Notes under the pieces: generated by a model
What the model saw: only the letters and a program-made list of their open reading frames with translations
What the model was told of the DNA's origin: nothing
Database searches by the model: none
Position numbers and translations under genes: made by a program
Origin: Volvox africanus
Taxonomy: Eukaryota > Chlorophyta > Chlorophyceae > Chlamydomonadales > Volvocaceae
Length of the DNA: 64,000 bases
Direction: 5' to 3'
Assembly: GCA_030268105.1 (NCBI GenBank)
Contig: BSDZ01000010.1
Location: forward strand, 4,378,001 to 4,442,000
Shown here: in pieces, positions 1 to 8,700 of the stretch
How positions within the stretch are numbered: position 1 is the first letter of the stretch
Layout: every line of letters starts with the position of its first letter

Positions 1-77
1 TTCCTTACAGAACTGATATCTGACAAAGGGGAACGACTCCTCCATTGTATGGAGTGGTACAGGCAGTACTCATGCAT

Positions 78-747
78 GTGGAGTACGAGATATTAAAGTG
101 GAACGTGCATGTCCGCGTAATTTACACTTGAAGTAAATTTTCAATAACGAATGATAGACTTGAATAGTAAATTACATGCATACGCACAGGAAGCTCCTTA
201 TACATGCATGTACGTGAAATACTGGGATACAGCCTCATCATCATACTTCCAGGAGCTTGCTAATAAGAAACTTGATTAACATTCCTTAAAAATAATTTAT
301 GACGTTTCTCATGAACTCGTTGACTAGCTTTTACGACAACCAACCGTTACATGCCGCAAATCGCTAGCCGCATGCGAAGAGCTAAACAGATTTTTTATGT
401 AGGACGACGGCAATCATCAATATTATTGTAAAATAACATTCTTTATTGCTGCTGCACCTTGTATATATGTTAAGATTTAAAGGCTAGTGCACAGCATAAC
501 TTTTATAGCAGTTGCTCTTGCTTGCTTCACGGGTGGCATTAAATGTACATATAAAGGATGTTGTAAAGCAGGGTTACGAAACATTGTTGCTTACATGGGA
601 TTGATTGGCAGCAGCACAACCCTGGACGGAGTACCAAAGCACTTCTCTTCACTTTTTAGTAGTACGTAGGGCCCATGCCTCATGTCTGCAGCTGTATGTA
701 TCCTGCTGAAGGAGCAAGTTATTTGCAATAGTACAACCTTTTAATGA
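78..747. promoter_or_regulatory. Divergent upstream region between genes Q and P (unit A)
   Basis: About 670 bp of AT-rich DNA separates the 5' end of the preceding unit's gene Q from the start of gene P, so it probably holds both promoters. It contains a TATA-like box at 550-557, a second TA-rich run near 463-470 and many ATGCA/TGCATG motifs. The reading frame at 487-669 opens only with GTG, spans the TATA-like box and is not called a gene. Equivalent regions lie at 5102-5771, 33564-34233 and 55871-56540; in units C and E the LINE splits it. Confidence 0.5.
550..557 (+). promoter_or_regulatory. TATA-like box TATAAAGG upstream of gene P
   Basis: TATAAAGG lies about 190 bp upstream of the P start codon, a reasonable spacing for a promoter plus a 5' leader. 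Equivalent sites are 5574 (B), 34036 (D) and 56343 (F). The LINE in units C and E inserted directly after TATAAA, and its 10-bp target duplication recreates the whole box next to the gene (23559-23566 and 51796-51803). Promoter function is inferred from sequence alone. Confidence 0.4.
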
Positions 748-3185
748 ATGGAGACACATTCACCAGTTGTTTGTAAATTGCTGGTCTGCTGTCCTAATGA
801 AGAAAAGAGGCGTATTGATACTGAGATAAATCTGTCAGTGGTAGATTTCGAGCAGCTCCTTACTGATGCAGCTGGCGCAAAATCAATCAGTGAAGTTTCA
901 GTTCAGGTTTTAGACTCGGAGGATGAGGATGGCAAGCTTGTGGCCCAGCAGGTGGCGCCTGTGCAGCTGCTTAGCCGCTGCACTCGGTGGCTGAAGAAGG
1001 AAATTAGCGCGCCTTTCAAGGGGAAGGCTTGGAACCAGGCTCAGAAGAAACTAACTATCCACGTATCCCTAAAACAGCCATCTGTTCAATTGGTATCCCC
1101 TGAAGTAAGCAGAATCAGTATACGAAAGGATCATGATCGTGGTGAGCCATTAAAATGGAGCAGGTCATATGAGCAGGCCGCCATCAACAAAGCCGTCCGC
1201 GACAACGTGCCGTACAACCTCGACAGCAGCCTGAAGAATCCACGGGTCCTCATTGCGAAGGATATTCAACGTGAGCCGCATCTGCAGCCCGTTTGGGATA
1301 AGTGCTTTGCTGCTGGCTTTGCACAAGTGGCTGACTTACAGCCAAGAGTTACGGTCGACTGCTTCAAGAAGAAATGGCAAAAGTACGTACATGTTTATTT
1401 TCCTAATGTCATGCTTCTAGTGATTATCTTGTTTGTGGTAATCATACATGCCATCCATATCACTAGCTTACTTTCAGTGGGGACAGACAACAATAGAATG
1501 AAGCATGCACAGCATCATAAGTAAGCACTTTCATTCGGTGCATCCCATGTACTTTGTAGATACGCAACGGATTACAATGCCCAACGTGCAAGGGAAGAAA
1601 AGGTGAAGGCCACCCACAAGGAGGAACTTGCCTGCAAGCCAGGTTTGTGAGCTCCTATCCTACTGCTACTGTCATCCATATACTTGTTTTACAACATTTT
1701 TTGATCAGGTTGATTGATAAAAAAATTCCTTTCTATGTATTTTGAAAAATGGAATTTGGGGTAAACGTGGGCCAAAGATTTGTTTTACGACAGAGGACAT
1801 GCATGCCGCTTACGCTATGTACTGGATTACGAAAATTTTTGACAATGATGTGTATTATGGCATCTGGCGTTGATGTTCGTCTTCGCATTATTTTTATGTA
1901 GAGGACCTTGAGAAGAAGCCATGGAAGAAGCTATGGAACAAGGAGTCTCGGGCAGCCTGGAGGAGCTTCAAGTACGCTCAGCCAGATAACCCAGATGCGG
2001 GTCCCAGTGAGCGCCGCATTGCGATGGAGGATTTGAATGTGACAGATCGGCAGCAGGAGCTTATTAATGCACTTGTGCAGCGGAAGCAGATTGAAAGCAG
2101 TAAGACATCCTTCACCGTACCAGCCACTCCAGTGCCGGTTGGAGCTGGTGGAACAGCTCAGCATACACCAGGCCTTGGTGCACTGGAGTTGCCAAAAGGC
2201 ACTACGGTAAGATGTGATTATGCATGTGTTTACTTTTATTATTGCTGCTGCTTCGCCACCCTTATAGTACGTACTTCTTAGTATGTTTGCAGAAAGTACG
2301 TCACAGTTCATGCATAACATTTGTTTCTTATTTTAGCTAGTTAAACAATAACAATTTTTTCATGCCTTTATTTCCTCATTTACGAAATGCTTAATTGCTA
2401 CCAAACCGCAGAAAAGCGGCCAAAATGACGAGCCGCCAGGAACTCAGGATGGGCGCACTAGCCAACGCCAAAAGCAGCCCGCACATGGTGAAGATGCATT
2501 GATGATGGTGCTGGCTGCCAATGCAGCTCGCATACATCAGAAGGAGAAGGAGATCAAGGCCGCTAGACGCCGACAGGTTAGTCCAAATAATAGTGGTAAA
2601 GAGAGTGGATGAAGGGGTGTGCAAATTTCCAGGCGCGCTTAGCAAGGTTATTGCAGGATGGGTGATGTACATTACTGATTGCATCTACAGGGAGGGATGT
2701 ACAGGTCATTAATGTCCTTTAACCTGTTTTCTCCATTTTGTCTTTTATGTAATTGTTCCTATATTCCTCAAACATACTTCCTATTCATGTAGGCAAAGAG
2801 TTCAGAGCCCTCTAAGGCAAGGAACTCCAGCAGGAATGCTACAAACTCAAGCAAGGCGGCAGCGAAAAAGGTACAGCCCATTCATCCTGTCTTCCCGTTT
2901 TAGTGAGTTGTAATTTTATGTTTCGTTCTAGTCTTTTAATTTGCTGCGTGCTTTGTGGTTTGATGTGGTATATGTCGATTTGTTTTTCTCTTTTTTAATA
3001 AAAAATGTAAGCTTATCATTTCTAAAATCATATATGTATGTTAATGGTGGGCCTTGAAGGTAACGAACAATGACGATGTGTGGCCATCCACGAAAGTGAG
3101 ACGGACAAGCACGGGCATCAAAAGAAAGGTACATTATATTGAGGCCCATAGGTCTGGTATTCCAAGCATCTTTCGGAGGACATAA
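748..3185 (+). CDS. Gene P, unit A: six-exon gene for an unrecognised protein (~463 aa)
   Basis: Proposed exons are 748-1382, 1560-1642, 1902-2206, 2412-2576, 2793-2870 and 3060-3185. All introns are GT-AG, phases match across every junction, and the frame stays open to TAA at 3183. The ATG at 748 follows an in-frame TGA at 745, so it is the first possible start. Exon 1 (residues 1-212) has a hydrophobic beta-rich beginning, an acidic SEDED stretch and a WQK motif that continues into exon 2 as KYATDYNAQRAREEK. Exon 3 is charged, with Trp-Lys pairs (KPWKKLWNKE). Exons 4-6 are Gln/Lys/Arg-rich with basic clusters (AARRRQ, KVRRTS, GIKRK) that look like nuclear localisation signals. I recognise no family. 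Exon 6 might instead end at a donor at 3129. Retention of intron 1 keeps the frame open to 1524 and adds a hydrophobic helix. Confidence 0.65.
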
Positions 3186-3508
3186 AGACTGGGTGGAACA
3201 TGGTTACCAGGAGGTTAGCAGATATCCCTCAAGAACCGTAGCTGTCGATCTGCAACCACATCTCAAACACGTCCAGCCATCTTTTCTTTCAGCCAGGCAT
3301 ATCCAAACTGACCCACGGTTATTCTTGCCTCTGCATGCATTCAATATGCATGTACATGCAGGAGAACAATCTTATTTTCTTCCAAAGGCATGCATCCGTC
3401 AAACAAGGCAAGATGTTTAATAATGCCCTACAATAGGCCTCAACACTTCTCTTACCTTGGCACACTACAACGCCATCACCATTATTCACAGTGACCCTCC
3501 ACAGAGGG
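3186..3508. other. Convergent intergenic region between genes P and Q (unit A)
   Basis: The 3' ends of P (+) and Q (-) face each other here. It contains a palindrome-rich ATGCATTCAATATGCATG stretch near 3343-3360. On the minus strand an open segment continues the Q frame after its stop and ends at a good donor (CAAG/GTAAGAG, exon end 3456). The plus-strand frame at 3139-3420 has only a TTG start and no protein-like features. The copia of units C and D inserted in the equivalent of this region. Confidence 0.45.
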
Positions 3509-4986
3509 TCATCCAAACGTTATTTGTACGCTTGAACAGTGCTTCCTGAGGCAAGAAGCTCGGCTGGGTTTGAAGGGTTCCAGCAGCTGTAACTGCCCAT
3601 GATCCATGGCCCCTAACTGTGAAAGTACACCAAGTTCTGCTGCATCGGGTTCATCATCCTCAGATTCAGGATAACTATGTTGGCATAAGTTATCCAGGAT
3701 TGCTGATATATATTCTAGAGTTTGCCGGTGATTAGGATTGGCAGGATCAAGATCATCCATAACGTGAATGAGAGCAGAAACAAGTGAGGAGGGCAGAGCT
3801 GTTTCTTCCTGAACCTGCGAATGTCCACTGCTATCCCCTGACAACACCTCTGATGTATGCCCTGAACTGTCCGTGCTGCTACTGCTGTGGTCTTCATTAT
3901 GATCATCAGAGGTGTTGAAGTCATTCTCATTGTCCATGTTTAAGTTGGTATCCTCTGGGAAAGAAAGTCTGCATCTCTTCATGTGCCCATAAAGCTGCGA
4001 CCGTGTCCTTCCAGTAAATGGGCATTGAGTACATGCATAAACCTCCTGACCAAGAGGGTCCTGACAACGACTGAACTTGTGCTTTTGCAGCCATGCATCT
4101 GTGAATTTTGCAGCACAGTAATATTGCATTCATTTAATCATGCTGTCATGCAAGTAAGGAGATACGTAGATGTAGCTTGCATGCCAATTTGGCGTGAGGG
4201 ATATTTTAATTTTTTCCGTGCATACATGCATGGCCACGGTGGATGGCAATTGGAAGGGTTTCATTGGACCCATCCAAACAAACCACAGTGCCTGGCTCAT
4301 CACACCAAAGCCCGGGCTAGTATGAATAACTGTACTTTGATTTAAAATTATTGACAGCATGAGTGGGTGGCTGGTACGAGATGAGTGCACAATGAATGTT
4401 CCAAATAAATATATCCCTTAAAAACCTATATGAACATAAGTCATCCGTGCGCACCTGATATGTTATCCCTTTTGGATGAGGCTGGGCGCTTGTTCAGAAG
4501 CCTTCCACTGCCTCCAAGGAGGCGGCCAAGAACTTTAACATGGTACTGGTTATGTAAGCCGTACAAGCCAAGATGTTTATCTCGATCTGATAGCACGTCC
4601 CCTCTACTAGAAGTCAACCTCCAAACTGATCCAGGTTGAAATGTAAATAAGGAATTACTGGAGACGAAGTCCATGAGCTGTCCCACAGTTGAGTCCGTAC
4701 TTCCAGAAAACGTCAACGTCCGTGACCCAGGTAAAACGACGAAAAGCTGAAGAGCTCGTTCATCATGATTGGACTGTGTAAATGACACCGTTGAGCAGTA
4801 TCGCCCTATCGTAACGCCCAACACTGTGATGAGAACAAAAACAGAAGAACCCATGAGGATCCACACTAAATATTCTGTAACATATACATCAACTAAAACA
4901 GGGGCATACAGAGCAACGTAAGAGGCAACAGCAATACCGAAAGTAATGCCACAGAAAAAGCCTAATAAAAGGTGGGCCATGAGCAT
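3509..4986 (-). CDS. Gene Q, unit A: membrane-anchored ubiquitin-like/zinc-finger protein
   Basis: The ATG at 4986 is the first Met after an in-frame TGA. Residues about 1-63 form two hydrophobic helices (LLLGFFCGITFGIAVASYVA, then VWILMGSSVFVLITVLG). Residues about 75-157 read as a ubiquitin-like beta-grasp: it opens LQLFVV, has a ubiquitin-like LSDRDKHLGLYG stretch and ends KVLGRLLGG, closely echoing the ubiquitin tail LRLRGG. About 20 residues follow. An intron 4454-4099 (GT-AG, phase 1 on both sides) would join this to a second exon, 4098-3509, with a C2HC zinc finger (CTQCPF...GHMKRC, CX2CX12HX3C) and a Ser/Asp/Glu-rich acidic tail, giving about 373 aa. Without splicing, the second frame can start at ATG 4129. 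In this unit the last residues differ from units C-E because of a frameshift near 3575. Ubiquitin-like homology is by eye. Confidence 0.6.
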
Positions 4987-5771
4987 GTAATAATATACAG
5001 TAAAGTAGCAGGATCAGACTGTTTTTCCTTACAGAACTGATATCTGACAAAGGGGAACGACTCCTCCATTGTATGGAGTGGTACAGGCAGTACTCATGCA
5101 TGTGGAGTACGAGATATTAAAGTGGAACGTGCATGTCCGCGTAATTTACACTTGAAGTAAATTTTCAATAACGAATGATAGACTTGAATAGTAAATTACA
5201 TGCATACGCACAGGAAGCTCCTTATACATGCATGTACGTGAAATACTGGGATACAGCCTCATCATCATACTTCCAGGAGCTTGCTAATAAGAAACTTGAT
5301 TAACATTCCTTAAAAATAATTTATGACGTTTCTCATGAACTCGTTGACTAGCTTTTACGACAACCAACCGTTACATGCCGCAAATCGCTAGCCGCATGCG
5401 AAGAGCTAAACAGATTTTTTATGTAGGACGACGGCAATCATCAATATTATTGTAAAATAACATTCTTTATTGCTGCTGCACCTTGTATATATGTTAAGAT
5501 TTAAAGGCTAGTGCACAGCATAACTTTTATAGCAGTTGCTCTTGCTTGCTTCACGGGTGGCATTAAATGTACATATAAAGGATGTTGTAAAGCAGGGTTA
5601 CGAAACATTGTTGCTTACATGGGATTGATTGGCAGCAGCACAACCCTGGACGGAGTACCAAAGCACTTCTCTTCACTTTTTAGTAGTACGTAGGGCCCAT
5701 GCCTCATGTCTGCAGCTGTATGTATCCTGCTGAAGGAGCAAGTTATTTGCAATAGTACAACCTTTTAATGA

Positions 5772-8700
5772 ATGGAGACACATTCACCAGTTGTTTGTAA
5801 ATTGCTGGTCTGCTGTCCTAATGAAGAAAAGAGGCGTATTGATACTGAGATAAATCTGTCAGTGGTAGATTTCGAGCAGCTCCTTACTGATGCAGCTGGC
5901 GCAAAATCAATCAGTGAAGTTTCAGTTCAGGTTTTAGACTCGGAGGATGAGGATGGCAAGCTGCTTAGCCGCTGCACTCGGTGGCTGAAGAAGGAAATTA
6001 GCGCGCCTTTCAAGGGGAAGGCTTGGAACCAGGCTCAGAAGAAACTAACTATCCACGTATCCCTAAAACAGCCATCTGTTCAATTGGTATCCCCTGAAGT
6101 AAGCAGAATCAGTATACGAAAGGATCATGATCGTGGTGAGCCATTAAAATGGAGCAGGTCATATGAGCAGGCCGCCATCAACAAAGCCGTCCGCGACAAC
6201 GTGCCGTACAACCTCGACAGCAGCCTGAAGAATCCACGGGTCCTCATTGCGAAGGATATTCAACGTGAGCCGCATCTGCAGCCCGTTTGGGATAAGTGCT
6301 TTGCTGCTGGCTTTGCACAAGTGGCTGACTTACAGCCAAGAGTTACGGTCGACTGCTTCAAGAAGAAATGGCAAAAGTACGTACATGTTTATTTTCCTAA
6401 TGTCATGCTTCTAGTGATTATCTTGTTTGTGGTAATCATACATGCCATCCATATCACTAGCTTACTTTCAGTGGGGACAGACAACAATAGAATGAAGCAT
6501 GCACAGCATCATAAGTAAGCACTTTCATTCGGTGCATCCCATGTACTTTGTAGATACGCAACGGATTACAATGCCCAACGTGCAAGGGAAGAAAAGGTGA
6601 AGGCCACCCACAAGGAGGAACTTGCCTGCAAGCCAGGTTTGTGAGCTCCTATCCTACTGCTACTGTCATCCATATACTTGTTTTACAACATTTTTTGATC
6701 AGGTTGATTGATAAAAAAATTCCTTTCTATGTATTTTGAAAAATGGAATTTGGGGTAAACGTGGGCCAAAGATTTGTTTTACGACAGAGGACATGCATGC
6801 CGCTTACGCTATGTACTGGATTACGAAAATTTTTGACAATGATGTGTATTATGGCATCTGGCGTTGATGTTCGTCTTCGCATTACTTTTATGTAGAGGAC
6901 CTTGAGAAGAAGCCATGGAAGAAGCTATGGAACAAGGAGTCTCGGGCAGCCTGGAGGAGCTTCAAGTACGCTCAGCCAGATAACCCAGATGCGGGTCCCA
7001 GTGAGCGCCGCATTGCGATGGAGGATTTGAATGTGACAGATCGGCAGCAGGAGCTTATTAATGCACTTGTGCAGCGGAAGCAGATTGAAAGCAGTAAGAC
7101 ATCCTTCACCGTACCAGCCACTCCAGTGCCGGTTGGAGCTGGTGGAACAGCTCAGCATACACCAGGCCTTGGTGCACTGGAGTTGCCAAAAGGCACTACG
7201 GTAAGATGTGATTATGCATGTGTTCACTTTTATTATTGCTGCTGCTTCGCCACCCTAATAGTACGTACTTCTTAGTATGTTTGCAGAAAGTACGTCACAG
7301 TTCATGCATAACATTTGTTTCTTATTTTAGCTAGTTAAACAATAACAATTTTTTCATGCCTTTATTTCCTCATTTACGAAATGCTTAATTGCTACCAAAC
7401 CGCAGAAAAGCGGCCAAAATGACGAGCCGCCAGGAACTCAGGATGGGCGCACTAGCCAACGCCAAAAGCAGCCCGCACATGGTGAAGATGCATTGATGAT
7501 GGTGCTGGCTGCCAATGCAGCTCGCATACATCAGAAGGAGAAGGAGATCAAGGCCGCTAGACGCCGACAGGTTAGTCCAAATAATAGTGGTAAAGAGAGT
7601 GGATGAAGGGGTGTGCAAATTTCCAGGCGCGCTTAGCAAGGTTATTGCAGGATGGGTGATGTACATTACTGATTGCATCTACAGGGAGGGATGTACAGGT
7701 CATTAATGTCCTTTAACCTGTTTTCTCCATTTTGTCTTTTATGTAATTGTTCCTATATTCCTCAAACATACTTCCTATTCATGTAGGCAAAGAGTTCAGA
7801 GCCCTCTAAGGCAAGGAACTCCAGCAGGAATGCTACAAACTCAAGCAAGGCGGCAGCGAAAAAGGTACAGCCCATTCATCCTGTCTTCCCGTTTTAGTGA
7901 GTTGTAATTTTATGTTTCGTTCTAGTCTTTTAATTTGCTGCGTGCTTTGTGGTTTGATGTGGTATATGTCGATTTGTTTTTCTCTTTTTTAATAAAAAAT
8001 GTAAGCTTATCATTTCTAAAATCATATATATATGTTAATGGTGGGCCTGTTGTGATTATGCGGGATTTCACGTCATCATAATACCGTCTGATAACAGTTG
8101 TGCAATAGCTCTTACTTAGGTGCGAGTAACCGCGATGTAAGTTAGGTATCGCGACGAGTGCCGTACAGTTATTATCGCGAGTATATTGTTTGTGCGCACT
8201 CTGCGCTAATTAGTCTTGCGCGTTACTAACGTTGATACTATAATTATTTATGCCAAATATACACGGTTCTTGCGTCAATACATTGTAATCTATCCACGTT
8301 TCGCATCGGTTGCTCCTATCCTCGTAAGAGGTTATGAGCCCCGGCTCTTCTGAGCCGTAATTATCTCGTCAAGGCATAGGCATCAATCTTTTGGCCAAGC
8401 GTTTTCAATTGGTGGTGGCAAATACGGAGCACAGCGACCGCCGCCTTTGGTCAACAACGACCATAATCGCCTGCCTACATCGGGAACTATAACACGCAGC
8501 AATGGGAAAGGATAGGTTATCAGACCCATTAGGTCTGAGCAATTATGCTACGTGGTCGTTCAGGTTCCAATCTATGATGCAAGAGAACAACCTGGATAGA
8601 TGGCTGAGAGACGAACCAATGACCGACGAGGACATCGCCGCGTCAAACAAGGTCAGAAACATCCTTGTCAAAAATGTCCAAGATCATCACTTGGCAATTA

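Larger units (their letters stand above)
1..5024 (+). repeat. Tandem array unit A (insertion-free reference unit)
   Basis: This is the only complete unit without a retrotransposon, and it sets the period. The first bases of the window recur at 5025, 15472, 33487, 43944 and 55794. Contents in order: 1-77, upstream region of the preceding unit's gene Q; about 78-747, divergent upstream region; 748-3185, gene P (+); 3186-3508, convergent intergenic region; 3509-4986, gene Q (-). It matches the other units apart from scattered substitutions and small indels. The phase of the unit is arbitrary. Confidence 0.97.

Noticed and set aside
487..669. 60-residue frame repeated in most units, Cys-rich with a signal-like start.
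   Set aside because: It opens only with GTG, spans the TATA-like box, is cut by the LINE in C and E, and has no upstream context for a gene. Treated as upstream DNA of gene P.
3139..3420. 93-residue plus-strand frame in the convergent region.
   Set aside because: Starts at TTG, overlaps the end of gene P in another frame and lacks protein-like composition.
3130..3525. A variant genetic code (TAA/TAG read as Gln, as in some ulvophyte algae), suggested by the open frame after the Q stop.
   Set aside because: The 1,468- and 2,100-residue transposon frames contain no internal TAA or TAG, and copia F becomes broken exactly at a CAA-to-TAA change, so standard decoding is simpler. The transposons are a fair test only if they are adapted to this host.
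4130..4390. 86-residue minus-strand frame between the two Q exons.
   Set aside because: It lies in the proposed Q intron, in a different frame from the exons, with no features of its own.
3509..4986. Assigning genes P and Q to a named DNA transposon superfamily (for example Plavaka-like or KDZ) because of the C2HC finger and ubiquitin-like domain.
   Set aside because: No transposase catalytic core, terminal inverted repeats or target duplications for the unit were found; the similarity is too general.
4889..5101. Minus-strand frame with ATG at 5101 upstream of Q, possibly a first exon.
   Set aside because: It overlaps the Q start in another frame; a donor-like CTGTAAGG exists near 5025, but no phase-consistent join to Q was found, so it is left as leader sequence.
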